From Noviherbaspirillum malthae (lineage in GTDB: Bacteria > Pseudomonadota > Gammaproteobacteria > Burkholderiales > Burkholderiaceae_D), in NCBI RefSeq assembly GCF_015352985.1, contig NZ_JACYXF010000005.1, forward strand, positions 221,053 through 285,052: 64,000 nt of DNA, in the 5' to 3' direction. Below the pieces are notes generated by a model. It had not been told where the DNA came from. It saw nothing but the letters and a program-made list of their open reading frames with translations, and made no database searches. A program made the translations under genes and the position numbers. Below are positions 7,713 to 16,808 of this stretch, one piece after another. Position 1 is the stretch's first letter. The number at the start of each line of letters is the position of its first letter.

Positions 7713-8705
7713 ATGCCCAAACTGGTTGTCATTCTCGTCTACGACGACGTCCAGATACTCGACGTCACCGGCCCGGCCGCGGTCTTCGCCGCCGCCAACG
7801 ATGCCTGTGCATCGCCGCACTACGACGTGCGCATCGTGTCGCCGGCCGGCGGCCCGGTGAAAAGCAGCAGCGCTGCAGTGCTGATGAGCGATGCACTTGC
7901 CGGCGTCGCCGCCGAGGACGTCGCTGTCCTGCTGGTGGCCGGCGGCGATGAAGACGCCCTGCTCAAACTTGCGGAGCAGCCGGAGCTGCGCAGCTGGATG
8001 GAAAGGGCGCACCAAGGCGCGGCGCGCTTCGGTTCGGTGTGCACCGGTGCGCTGCTCTTGGCGCGGCTGGGCCTGCTGGCGGGCAGGAAAGTGGCTACCC
8101 ACTGGTCGGCCTGCGCATGGCTGGCCCAGCATTTCCCGGAGGTGCGGGTCGATTCCGAAGCGCTCTATGTCGAGGACGGCCGGATCTGGACGTCGGCCGG
8201 CGTGACCACCGGCATCGACATGTGCCTGGCGATGGTGGAATACGATCTCGGCGCGTCGGCGGCCAACCGCATCGCCGAGCGCCTGGTGCTGTATGCGCGA
8301 CGGCCGGGCTACCAGTCCCAGTTCAGCCCGATGCTGCGCCTGCAGAGCCGGGCCGGGGCGCCGTTCTCGGACTTGATCGAATGGATGGCAGCGCACCTGG
8401 ATGAGCCGCTCGACGTGCCGCAGCTGGCATCGCGCATGGCGATGTCGGAACGCAGCTTCTACCGGCGCTTTACCGACGCGGTCGGCGAGACGCCGGCCCG
8501 AATGGTGGAGACCTTGCGCCTGGACCGGGCGCGCGAACTGCTGGCGACGCCGGCCAGCCTGAAGCAGATCGCGGCTCAGGCGGGATTCGGCACCGCGGGG
8601 AGGTTATCGAAGGCGTTCGAGCGGCGCTTCGGCGTGAGTCCGCAGCTGTTCCGGGAAACCCGCAGCCGGGAAACCCGCCGAAGGCCTGAAGAGCGGGAAG
8701 CTTAG
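7713..8705 (+). CDS. GATase1-like/AraC-family transcriptional regulator (FtrA type)
   Basis: A 330-residue fusion. Residues about 3-190 form a DJ-1/PfpI-like domain with the nucleophile-elbow sequence GSVCTGALLLA (Cys110) and then VATHW. Residues about 225-318 form two AraC helix-turn-helix motifs (VPQLASRMAMSERSFYRRF and LKQIAAQAGFGTAGRLSKAFERRFGVSP). In this family the N-terminal domain senses a metabolite and is not usually a working protease. It is divergent from the DUF1272 gene. The ligand is unknown. Confidence 0.92.
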   Translation: MPKLVVILVYDDVQILDVTGPAAVFAAANDACASPHYDVRIVSPAGGPVKSSSAAVLMSDALAGVAAEDVAVLLVAGGDEDALLKLAEQPELRSWMERAHQGAARFGSVCTGALLLARLGLLAGRKVATHWSACAWLAQHFPEVRVDSEALYVEDGRIWTSAGVTTGIDMCLAMVEYDLGASAANRIAERLVLYARRPGYQSQFSPMLRLQSRAGAPFSDLIEWMAAHLDEPLDVPQLASRMAMSERSFYRRFTDAVGETPARMVETLRLDRARELLATPASLKQIAAQAGFGTAGRLSKAFERRFGVSPQLFRETRSRETRRRPEEREA

Positions 8706-8710
8706 CGGAT

Positions 8711-9169
8711 TCAGCGGATCGGCAGCTTGGTGGTGTTCTTGACTTCTTCCATCACCGCATAGGTGTGCGTTTCGCGCACGCCTTTCAGCTGCAGCAGAGA
8801 TTTGCCGAGAAATTCGCGGTAGGCGTTCATGTCCTTGACGCGCGCCTTGACCAGGTAGTCGAAGCCGCCGGCCACCATGTGGCATTCCTGCACTTCCGGG
8901 ATCACCTGCACGCTGCGCTTGAAGGCTTCGAAGACTTCCGGCGTGGTGCGGTCGAGCACGACTTCGATGAAGACCAGCAGCGACACGTCGAGCAGCTGCG
9001 GATTGAGCTGCGCGGTGTAGTTGACGATATAGCCAGCCTCCTGCAGCTTGCGCACCCTCTCCAGGCAGGCTGCGGGCGAGAGGTTGACGCGCGACGCCAG
9101 CTCGACATTGCTGATGCGGCCATCGTTCTGCAGTTCGGAGAGGATTTTTTTGCTGATCTTGTCGAGCAT
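8711..9169 (-). CDS. Lrp/AsnC-family regulator, probably of putA
   Basis: A 152-residue protein of standard Lrp length. The N-terminal helix-turn-helix (residues about 2-60: LDKISKKILSELQNDGRISNVELASRVNLS) is followed by the ligand-binding RAM domain (residues about 65-145, with VAGGFDYLVKARV). Start MLDKISKK at 9169 is chosen; the frame continues upstream without Lrp sequence. It is divergent from putA with a 146-bp shared promoter region. In other proteobacteria such Lrp-type proteins (PutR, BkdR) activate proline or branched-chain catabolism, so control of putA is the likely role. Confidence 0.92.
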   Translation of the reverse strand: MLDKISKKILSELQNDGRISNVELASRVNLSPAACLERVRKLQEAGYIVNYTAQLNPQLLDVSLLVFIEVVLDRTTPEVFEAFKRSVQVIPEVQECHMVAGGFDYLVKARVKDMNAYREFLGKSLLQLKGVRETHTYAVMEEVKNTTKLPIR

Positions 9170-9315
9170 GACAGTAAAACTACGAAAATTTTCTTCGGTT
9201 GGATTGTCCCACAAAATACAAAATTCAGATAGCGAACAAGATTTCCAGAATTAATCCTTAGCGATCCTACCTACAATCGAATCATTATTTTTCATCCTTT
9301 TGATTCGATCCCTCC

Positions 9316-12300
9316 ATGCTCACCGCTACCGAACAAGCACCGCGCGCCAGCGCTTCCGTTCCGTTTTCGGCTTTCCATGCCGACGTCAACCATGACCAGA
9401 CCCCGCTGCGCGCCGCCATCACCGCCGTCTACCGGCGCGACGAGCGCGAAGCGGTGCAGTGGCTGCTCGGCCAGGCGAAAACCAGCGATGCATCGCAGGC
9501 CCGCATCCAGCAGATGGCCCGCAAGCTGGTCGAAGCGGTGCGCCAGAAGCGTACCCGCGCCTCGGGGGTGGACGCGCTGATGCATGAATTCTCGCTGTCG
9601 TCGGAAGAAGGCGTGGCGCTGATGTGCCTGGCCGAGGCGCTGCTGCGCATTCCCGACCACCAGACCGCCGACCGCCTGATCGCCGACAAGATCAGCAAGG
9701 GCGACTGGCGCAAGCACCTGGGCGAATCGCCGTCGCTGTTCGTCAATGCGGCGACCTGGGGCCTCTTGATCACCGGCAAGCTGGTGGGCACCAACAGCGA
9801 GCAGGGCCTGGGTTCGGCGCTGACTAAGCTGATCGCCAAGGGCGGCGAGCCGCTGATCCGCAAGGGCGTGGACTTGGCCATGCGCATGCTGGGCAACCAG
9901 TTCGTGACCGGCCAGACCATCGAGGAAGCGCTCGACAACAGCCGCGACAATGAAAAGCGCGGCTACCGCTATTCCTACGACATGCTGGGCGAGGCGGCGC
10001 TGACCGAGGAAGACGCCGCCAAGTACTACACCGCCTACGAACAGGCGATCCATGCGATCGGCCGCGCCTCCAACGGCCGCGGCATCAAGGACGGTCCCGG
10101 CATCTCGATCAAGCTGTCGGCGCTGCATCCGCGCTATTCCCGCGCCCAGCGCGCGCGCACGATGGAAGAGCTGCTGCCGCGCATGAAGCAGCTGGTCCTC
10201 CTGGCCAAGCGCTACAACATCGGCCTCAACATCGATGCGGAAGAAGCCGACCGCCTGGAGCTCTCGCTCGACCTGATGGAAGCGCTTGCCCATGACCCGG
10301 AACTGGCCGGCTTCGACGGCATCGGCTTCGTGGTGCAGGGCTACCAGAAGCGCTGCCCGTTCGTCATCGATTACCTGGTCGACCTGGCCCGCCGCAGCGG
10401 CCGGAAGTTCATGGTGCGCCTGGTGAAGGGCGCCTATTGGGATGCGGAAATCAAGCGCGCCCAAGTGGACGGCATGCCCGGCTATCCGGTCTACACCCGC
10501 AAGGTCTACACCGACGTGTCGTATCTGGTCTGCGCGCAGAAGCTGCTGGCCTCGACCGACGTGATCTATCCGCAGTTCGCCACCCACAACGCGCACACGC
10601 TGTCGTCCATCTATACCTGGGCGCAGGAGCAGGGCGTGACCGACTATGAATTCCAGTGCCTGCACGGCATGGGCGAAACCCTGTACGACCAGGTGGTCGG
10701 CGCCGACAAGTTCAACAAGCCCTGCCGCATCTATGCGCCGGTCGGCTCGCATGAAACCCTGCTCGCCTACCTGGTGCGCCGCCTGCTGGAAAACGGCGCC
10801 AACTCGTCCTTCGTCAACCAGATCGTCGACGAGAACGTGGCCATCGATTCCCTGATCGCCGATCCGCTGGACGTCGCCGCCAGGCTGGACGGCGCCATGC
10901 ATCCGAACATCGCCTTGCCGGTCGACATGTTCGGCGCCGAGCGCCGCAATTCCGCCGGCTTCGACCTGAGCAATGAAAACACGCTGGCCGGCATCGATGC
11001 CGCCTTCACCCGTTTCGCCGCAAGGCAATGGCAGGCTGTCCCGCTCCTGGGCAGCGGCGCCGTCGCCGGCGGTCCCGCCCAGGCGGTGCGCAATCCGGCC
11101 AACCATGCCGATGTCGTCGGCCAGGTCATCGAAGCCGGCGCCGAGGAAGTGGAAACCGCGCTGCAGCAGGCGCAGGCCTATGCCACCGACTGGCAGACCA
11201 CGCCGCCGGCCATGCGCGCGGATGCGCTGGTGCGCGCCGCCGATCTGCTGGAAGAACACAGCCTGGAACTGATGGCGCTGGCCATCCGCGAAGCCGGCAA
11301 GTCGCTGCCGAATGCGATCGCCGAAGTGCGCGAAGCGGTCGACTTCCTGCGCTACTACGCCGCCGAAACCCGCCAGGCACCGAACGCCGCGGCGCTCGGC
11401 CCGGTAGTCTGCATCAGCCCCTGGAATTTCCCGCTGGCGATCTTCATTGGCGAAGTCAGCGCCGCGCTCGCCGCCGGCAACGTGGTGCTGGCCAAGCCTG
11501 CCGAGCAGACGCCGCTGATCGCGCACCGCGCGGTGCAACTACTGCATGAGGCCGGCATTCCGCGCGGCGCGCTGCAGTTTTTGCCGGGACGCGGCGAAGT
11601 GGTGGGTGCCCGCCTGACTGCCGACAGCCGCGTGCGCGGCGTGATCTTCACCGGCTCGACCGAAGTCGCGCAGCTGATCAACCGCGTGCTGGCCAAGCGC
11701 ACCGCCGAGGAAGGCCGCGACATTCCGCTGATCGCCGAGACCGGCGGCCAGAATGCGATGATCGTCGATTCCAGCGCGCTGCCGGAACAGGTAGTGACGG
11801 ACGTCATCACTTCCGCCTTCGACAGCGCCGGCCAGCGCTGCTCGGCGCTGCGCGTGCTCTGCCTGCAGGCTGACATCGCCGACAAGACGGTGAAGATGCT
11901 CAAGGGCGCGATGCAGGAACTGCGCATCGGCAACCCGGACCGCCTCGCCACCGACATCGGCCCGGTCATCGACGCCGAAGCGCAGCAGGGCCTGCTGCGC
12001 CACATCGATGGCATGCGGGCAAAGGGCAGCAAGGTGCACCAGCTGACCTTGCCGTCCGGCTGCGACAACGGCACCTTCGTGCCGCCGACTGTCATTGAAA
12101 TCAACTCGCTTTCCGAACTGCAGCGCGAAGTGTTCGGCCCGGTGCTGCACGTGCTGCGCTACCGCCGCGACGAGCTGCCGGCGCTGATCGAAGCGATCAA
12201 TGCCACCGGCTACGGCCTGACGCTGGGCGTGCATTCGCGCATCGACGAGACCATCGACTTCATCACCACGCGCGCGCATGTGGGCAACATCTACGTCAAC

Positions 12301-13008
12301 CGCAACATCGTCGGCGCGGTGGTCGGCGTGCAGCCGTTCGGCGGCGAAGGCAAGTCCGGCACCGGCCCGAAAGCCGGCGGCCCGCTCTATCTCAAGCGGC
12401 TGCAGCGCAACGCCACCGTGACGCAGGCGGCGCACACCATCCACCAGAAGGATGCGGCCTCCGCGCAGCCGGCCTTCAACAGCCTGCTGGCCTGGGCCGG
12501 CACGCACGGCCACGAGCGCATCGCCGCGCTGGCGGACAGCTATGCGCATGCGACGCTGCTCAATACCGCCCTGGTGCTGCCCGGCCCGACCGGCGAACGC
12601 AATACGCTCAGTTTCGCGCCGCGCGGCGCGGTGCTTTGCGCAGCGTCGACCACGCCGGCGCTGCTGAACCAGCTGGCTGCGGTATTTGCCACCGGCAATA
12701 GCGCCGTGATGACGGCGGAAACGGCGCGCCTGCTGCCGGTTGGCCTGCCGCAGGAAGTCAAGCGCGCGGTCGCCACCGTGGAGATCAAGCAGCTGCCGCA
12801 GACACCGCTGCAGATCGCGCTGGTCGATGCGTCGCAGTTGGCGCATACCCTGGCCGGGCTGGCGGCGCGCGACGGCGCCCTGGTGCCGCTGGTGGAAACC
12901 GCGGAAGCCGAGCCGATCGCCCTGTGGCGCCTGGTGGCAGAGCGTGCGGTCTGCGTCAATACCACTGCCGCAGGCGGCAATGCCAGCCTGATGACGCTCG
13001 GCGCATAA
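9316..13008 (+). CDS. putA: bifunctional proline dehydrogenase / P5C dehydrogenase PutA
   Basis: A 1230-residue membrane-peripheral flavoenzyme that oxidises proline to glutamate. Order of domains: helical arm (about 15-140), FAD-binding proline dehydrogenase barrel (about 190-500), NAD-dependent aldehyde dehydrogenase (about 590-1030), then a C-terminal aldehyde-dehydrogenase-fold domain. Active-site residues are visible: Glu808 in ETGGQN and nucleophile Cys842 in GQRCSALR. The N-terminal ribbon-helix-helix DNA-binding domain of trifunctional PutA (E. coli, about 1320 aa) is absent. It therefore cannot autoregulate in that way, which matches the divergent Lrp-type gene. It ends before a strong terminator. 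Confidence 0.96.
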   Translation: MLTATEQAPRASASVPFSAFHADVNHDQTPLRAAITAVYRRDEREAVQWLLGQAKTSDASQARIQQMARKLVEAVRQKRTRASGVDALMHEFSLSSEEGVALMCLAEALLRIPDHQTADRLIADKISKGDWRKHLGESPSLFVNAATWGLLITGKLVGTNSEQGLGSALTKLIAKGGEPLIRKGVDLAMRMLGNQFVTGQTIEEALDNSRDNEKRGYRYSYDMLGEAALTEEDAAKYYTAYEQAIHAIGRASNGRGIKDGPGISIKLSALHPRYSRAQRARTMEELLPRMKQLVLLAKRYNIGLNIDAEEADRLELSLDLMEALAHDPELAGFDGIGFVVQGYQKRCPFVIDYLVDLARRSGRKFMVRLVKGAYWDAEIKRAQVDGMPGYPVYTRKVYTDVSYLVCAQKLLASTDVIYPQFATHNAHTLSSIYTWAQEQGVTDYEFQCLHGMGETLYDQVVGADKFNKPCRIYAPVGSHETLLAYLVRRLLENGANSSFVNQIVDENVAIDSLIADPLDVAARLDGAMHPNIALPVDMFGAERRNSAGFDLSNENTLAGIDAAFTRFAARQWQAVPLLGSGAVAGGPAQAVRNPANHADVVGQVIEAGAEEVETALQQAQAYATDWQTTPPAMRADALVRAADLLEEHSLELMALAIREAGKSLPNAIAEVREAVDFLRYYAAETRQAPNAAALGPVVCISPWNFPLAIFIGEVSAALAAGNVVLAKPAEQTPLIAHRAVQLLHEAGIPRGALQFLPGRGEVVGARLTADSRVRGVIFTGSTEVAQLINRVLAKRTAEEGRDIPLIAETGGQNAMIVDSSALPEQVVTDVITSAFDSAGQRCSALRVLCLQADIADKTVKMLKGAMQELRIGNPDRLATDIGPVIDAEAQQGLLRHIDGMRAKGSKVHQLTLPSGCDNGTFVPPTVIEINSLSELQREVFGPVLHVLRYRRDELPALIEAINATGYGLTLGVHSRIDETIDFITTRAHVGNIYVNRNIVGAVVGVQPFGGEGKSGTGPKAGGPLYLKRLQRNATVTQAAHTIHQKDAASAQPAFNSLLAWAGTHGHERIAALADSYAHATLLNTALVLPGPTGERNTLSFAPRGAVLCAASTTPALLNQLAAVFATGNSAVMTAETARLLPVGLPQEVKRAVATVEIKQLPQTPLQIALVDASQLAHTLAGLAARDGALVPLVETAEAEPIALWRLVAERAVCVNTTAAGGNASLMTLGA

Positions 13009-13045
13009 GCTTCGCCGCCGCGCAGGCGGTTGCGGCATGAAGCGG

Positions 13046-13079
13046 CAGGGCGGGAATTTTTCCCGCCCTGTTTCTTTTT
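13046..13079 (+). terminator. rho-independent terminator of putA
   Basis: An 11-bp perfect stem CAGGGCGGGAA (13046-13056) and TTCCCGCCCTG (13060-13070) followed by TTTCTTTTT. Confidence 0.92.
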
Positions 13080-13211
13080 GGGCGAGCGCTTTGCACCGCC
13101 TGTCGCAATGCGCTGATTGCCGTGTAGAAGAAGCAATGAGGCGCATCAGCTTCGCTGCATTGCTCTCACCCTTTCCCCGAACCATTGACAGTCCGCCAAC
13201 GTCTTATTGGC

Positions 13212-15185
13212 ATGTCACGCGCGACAAAAACAGTCATTGGCGGCAGCCTGGGCCTTGCTGCAGTGATTGCTATTGTCGTCGCCTGTCTCCTCACCTTCGA
13301 CTGGAACCGCGCCCGTCCCTGGATAGGCGAACGCATCTCCGAAGCCAGCGGCCGCACGTTCGAGATCCGCGGCAATCTGTCGATAGGCTGGCGTCCGGCA
13401 GAAGGGCAAACCGGCTGGCGCTCCTGGATTCCATGGCCGCACCTGCAGGCCGACGACATCGTGCTCGGCAATGCCGCCTGGTCGTCGCAGCCGGTAATGG
13501 CCCAAGCCGAACACATCCGCTTTTCCGTCAATCCCCTCGGCCTGTTGCGGCGCGAACTGCGCATTCCCAGCCTGTCGCTCGATGCGCCGGATGTGCTGCT
13601 CGTGCGCCGCAAGGACGGCAGCAGCAACTGGACCTTCAAGCCCAAGGACGAGTCGGGATGGCAGACCCGCATCGGCCGGATCGCGGTCAACAAGGGCAGC
13701 GTGCGGCTTTCCGATGAAGCGCGCCGGCTTGAGCTGAAAGGGGAAGTCGACACCATCGACGGCAGCGACAATGATCCCTACCTGCTGGGATGGCGCATCA
13801 GCGGCCATTACCAGGACGAGCCCATCCGCGGTGAGGGCCGCTCCGGCATGCTGGCCATCCAGGGCAGCGAGGCCCGCTATCCGATCGAAACCGGCCTGAA
13901 GATAGGCAAGCCGGGAGCGCAGACCCATGTCGAGGCCAAGGGTTTCCTCGACCGGCCGCGCGACGGCCCGATGGTGGATCTGCAGGTCAATGTGGCCGGC
14001 GCCAGCCTTGCGCAGCTTTATCCGCTGCTGGGCATCGCCTTGCCGGATACACGGCCCTATACCACTCGCGGCAGGCTGACGGGAACGCCCGGCGTCTCCT
14101 GGAACTATCGCGACTTCGACGGCCGCATCGGCACGACCGATATTGCCGGCGAGCTGCGCTTCCTGCTCAAGATGCCCGGAACGGACGGCCACGGCAGCCA
14201 GGCGCTGGACAGGCCGCGGCTGGAAGGCAAGGTGGTCTCCAAACGGCTGCAGTTCGGCGATCTGGCGCCGCTGGTCGGCATCAATACCGCCGGCAAACCG
14301 GAAGCCAAGCCGTCCGACCGGCTGCTGCCGGACAGCCCCTGGCGGCCGGAGCGCTGGAGGAAGATCGATACCGATATCGAATTCACCGCCCACAGCGTGG
14401 CGCGCAGGGAGCTGCTGCCGGTCGACAGCCTGGTCACGCGTATCCGGCTGGAAGAGGGCGTGCTCACGCTGGCGCCGCTGGAAGCGGGAATTGCCGGCGG
14501 CAAGCTGAGCGGCAAGCTGCGGCTCGACGGCGGCAGGCAGCCGCTGCGCGGCGAGATGAGCTTGTCGGCACGGCATCTGAAACTCGGCAGGCTGTTCGAC
14601 GATCCGCTGATGAAGGGCAGCACCGGGGAAATCAATGCCGACGCCTCGCTGCGCGCCAGCGGCAAGTCGATTGCCGGACTGCTGGCGGGTGCCGACGGGG
14701 AGCTGCGTTCGGTGGTCAACGGCGGCACGGTCAGCAGGCTGTTCCTCGACAAGATCGGGCTGAATGTGAGCAGCCTGGTGGCGGCACAGATGTTCGGCGA
14801 CAAGCAGGTGAAGATCAATTGCGCGCTGAGCGATGTCGAGATTGCCAAGGGAGTGATGCGGCCGCGCGCTTTCGTCATCGATACCGAGGAGGCGCAGATC
14901 AAGGTCGACGGCATGATCGACTTCGGCAAGGAAAAGGTGGCGATGACGGTTTATCCGGAGAGCAAGGGATGGCGGCTGATTTCGCTCAGGTCGCCGATTC
15001 ATGTGGATGGGAATTTCAGGAAGCGGGAGGTGACGGTGGATCGGGGGATGCTGGCGTTGAAGGCGGGGACTGCGGCGGCGCTGGGGTTGCTGGGGCCGGT
15101 GGTGGCGGCGTTGATTCCGTTGGTGCATGTGGGGCCGGAGGAGGGGAATCAGTGTGGGGAGTTGTTGGAGGGGACTGGGAAGTGA
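13212..15185 (+). CDS. AsmA-family protein
   Basis: A 657-residue inner-membrane-anchored protein with one N-terminal helix (residues about 6-28, VIGGSLGLAAVIAIVVACLL) and a long periplasmic body. The N-terminal AsmA block (FDWNRARPWIGERISEASGR, then FEIRGNLSIGW) and the C-terminal beta-rich block (about 440-640) are recognisable. AsmA-like proteins are implicated in outer-membrane assembly and lipid transport between membranes. ATG 13212 is preferred over an in-frame TTG at 13185; neither has a clear Shine-Dalgarno. The last 180 bases switch to G-rich codons (GGG, TTG, GTG) unlike the rest of the gene. Confidence 0.88.
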   Translation: MSRATKTVIGGSLGLAAVIAIVVACLLTFDWNRARPWIGERISEASGRTFEIRGNLSIGWRPAEGQTGWRSWIPWPHLQADDIVLGNAAWSSQPVMAQAEHIRFSVNPLGLLRRELRIPSLSLDAPDVLLVRRKDGSSNWTFKPKDESGWQTRIGRIAVNKGSVRLSDEARRLELKGEVDTIDGSDNDPYLLGWRISGHYQDEPIRGEGRSGMLAIQGSEARYPIETGLKIGKPGAQTHVEAKGFLDRPRDGPMVDLQVNVAGASLAQLYPLLGIALPDTRPYTTRGRLTGTPGVSWNYRDFDGRIGTTDIAGELRFLLKMPGTDGHGSQALDRPRLEGKVVSKRLQFGDLAPLVGINTAGKPEAKPSDRLLPDSPWRPERWRKIDTDIEFTAHSVARRELLPVDSLVTRIRLEEGVLTLAPLEAGIAGGKLSGKLRLDGGRQPLRGEMSLSARHLKLGRLFDDPLMKGSTGEINADASLRASGKSIAGLLAGADGELRSVVNGGTVSRLFLDKIGLNVSSLVAAQMFGDKQVKINCALSDVEIAKGVMRPRAFVIDTEEAQIKVDGMIDFGKEKVAMTVYPESKGWRLISLRSPIHVDGNFRKREVTVDRGMLALKAGTAAALGLLGPVVAALIPLVHVGPEEGNQCGELLEGTGK

Positions 15186-15261
15186 GGGTTTGGGCGGCCT
15201 TACTTGCTGATGGTGAGGACTTCAGTGTCTGCATTGGGAGGAGTAGTTCGGAGATTACTTG

Positions 15262-15483
15262 GACTTTGGTTTCTCCGTGGGGGCTTGCCGGGGGTGGCCC
15301 GGCGGCCACTCACTTTCTTTGCTTCGCCAAAGAAAGTAAGCAAAGAAAGGCGACACCCCTATCGCCGCCCCTGCGGGGTTCCCAAAAGTGTTCGGCATAA
15401 AGCGGGAAGCGCAGAAACTCGCCTGCGGCTCAGACAGTCTGCGCTTCTTTATCCGCTTTACGCCAAACACTTTTGGCGTCGAT
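15262..15483 (-). repeat. structured intergenic repeat, copy 1 (inverted relative to copy 2)
   Basis: Read on the minus strand this copy holds a long hairpin of about 91 nt (15384-15474). Its arms are AAAAGTGTT with AACACTTTT, TAAAGCGG with CCGCTTTA, and GAAGCGCAGA with TCTGCGCTTC. A second hairpin with a GCGAAG loop and CTTTCTTTG/CAAAGAAAG arms follows, then a GGCC-rich stem. Copy 2 at 15697-15913 has the same layout with different stem bases that still pair. Small open frames in the repeat are considered spurious. It fills the gap between the convergent AsmA and mtnN genes. Confidence 0.85.
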
Positions 15484-15547
15484 AGAGGGGGAAGCTAACA
15501 GCCTCTGTGCACAAGCTTGGTCTGAATTAGCAGCCGGCGGTCGACTA

Positions 15548-15587
15548 CCCTCTCCCGCAAGCGGGAGAGGGGTCGGGGGTGAGGGCG
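15548..15587 (+). repeat. REP-like palindrome (CCCTCTCCCGC family)
   Basis: CCCTCTCCCGC, AA, GCGGGAGAGGG followed by a GGGGGTGAGGG tail. The same palindrome with the same tail occurs near 48.1 kb and 55.8 kb, so it is a dispersed extragenic palindrome family. Confidence 0.85.
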
Positions 15588-15696
15588 GTCGCAAGGGAGA
15601 GACAGTTTCCAACATCCAGAAACCAGCGCCGAACAGACAACCAAGACCCCAGACCAAGCCAGCACAAAGAGGCTGTGAAATATCCCCTTCTAACGA

Positions 15697-15913
15697 CGCC
15701 AAAAGGAAGTGGTGCCAAGCGGATAAAGAAGCGCGGTTGTCTGAGCCGAAGGCGAGTTTCCGCGCTTCCCGCTTGGTGCCACTTCCTTCTGGGGACCCCA
15801 AAGGGGCGGCGGTAGATGGGTCGCCTTTCTTTGCCTACTTTCTTTGGCGAAGCAAAGAAAGTAGGTGGCCGCCGGGCCACCCCCGGCTAGCCTCCACGAA
15901 TAAACCAAGGTCC
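15697..15913 (+). repeat. structured intergenic repeat, copy 2
   Basis: On the plus strand: a long hairpin (about 15703-15788) with arms GGAAGTGG/CCACTTCC and CCAAGCGG/CCGCTTGG, and an inner GCGCGG/CCGCGC stem. It is followed by a 13-bp hairpin CCTACTTTCTTTG/CAAAGAAAGTAGG with a GCGAAG loop, then GGTGGCC/GGCCACC. The TG opposite TG in the long stem would form two G-U wobbles in RNA of this sense. Copy 1 is its inverted partner. Confidence 0.85.
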
Positions 15914-15936
15914 AAGCAACCTACGAACTCCCAACC

Positions 15937-16704
15937 TCACCCCAACCCGCAAAGCCTGCGAACCACCCCAAACGAATACCTAGAAGCCACCCGTTCAATA
16001 AACCGCATGAAATCCCCCGGCGCCGACTCATCGGCCCCATCCGAAATCGTCCGAATCACCGCAAACGGCACTCCGAACTCAAAACAAACCTGCGCCACCG
16101 CCGCCCCCTCCATCTCCACCGCCAGCAACTGCGGAAACGCCTGCCGCAGCTCCCCGCGCCGCTGCGGCCCGTGAACAAACTCGTCCCCGCTGCCGATCAG
16201 CCCCCGGTGCACCTGCGGCCGGTTCAGCCGAAACAGTTCCCGGTCCGCCTCCGCCACCATCTTGTCCACATCCTCGGCAACAAACCGCCCGGCCGCCTCG
16301 AACAGCCAGTCGCTCAGATGGCGGTCCGAGGAAAACAAGGCCTGCCCAAGCAGCGGCACCTCGAACCGCGGAAACAGCGGCGATGCATTCATGTCGTGCT
16401 GCACCAGCGCATCGGCAATCACGATATCGCCGACCCCGACTCCCGGATCGACGCTACCTGCCACGCCGGTGAACACGATGTGCGTCACGCCGAAGCGCTC
16501 GATCAGGGTGGCGGCGGTTGCCGCTGCTGCTGTCTTGCCGATCCGCGACAGCACGCACACCGTATCGATGCCCCACAAATGGCCGCTGACATAGTCGCGC
16601 ATCGCACGGTTGACGGTCTGCGGCTGCGCCATGCTGTCGATCAGGCCAGCCTGTTCCTGGTGCAACGCGCTGATCAAGCCAAGTCGGGGAATCGGTGGAG
16701 CCAT
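15937..16704 (-). CDS. mtnN: 5'-methylthioadenosine/S-adenosylhomocysteine nucleosidase
   Basis: A 255-residue cytosolic enzyme that cleaves adenine from MTA and SAH, feeding methionine salvage and removing a methyltransferase inhibitor. Family signatures: GVAGSVDPGVGVGDIVIA in the first half, VEMEGAAVAQVC (the EMEGAA substrate-binding block) and IRTISDGAD near the end with the catalytic aspartate. Start MAPPIPRL at 16704 has AGGA six bases upstream and is preferred to a TTG at 16734. The 3' third is unusually G-rich on the coding strand (CGG, GGG, TCG, TTG codons), mirroring the AsmA gene on the other side of the repeats. A DnaA-box/trio module lies about 105-330 bp upstream of its start. 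Confidence 0.92.
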   Translation of the reverse strand: MAPPIPRLGLISALHQEQAGLIDSMAQPQTVNRAMRDYVSGHLWGIDTVCVLSRIGKTAAAATAATLIERFGVTHIVFTGVAGSVDPGVGVGDIVIADALVQHDMNASPLFPRFEVPLLGQALFSSDRHLSDWLFEAAGRFVAEDVDKMVAEADRELFRLNRPQVHRGLIGSGDEFVHGPQRRGELRQAFPQLLAVEMEGAAVAQVCFEFGVPFAVIRTISDGADESAPGDFMRFIERVASRYSFGVVRRLCGLG

Positions 16705-16808
16705 GAAAAATCCTGTTGGTGAAGGGTTGAACAATGCTTGGCTGGCAAGTGTACGGCGTCTTCTTTCATTTCTGCATTCCGCAGCACGCCCCGGCCGATG
16801 AAGAAGTG

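Noticed and set aside
9292..11538. Long open frame on the minus strand opposite putA (748 codons)
   Set aside because: It is antisense to a gene with clear PutA motifs. The His/Gln/Arg-rich translation is typical of a GC-rich shadow frame.
15545..15880. Minus-strand frame starting MARRPPTFFASPKK
   Set aside because: It lies entirely within the dispersed structured repeat. Such frames are by-products of the repeat sequence.
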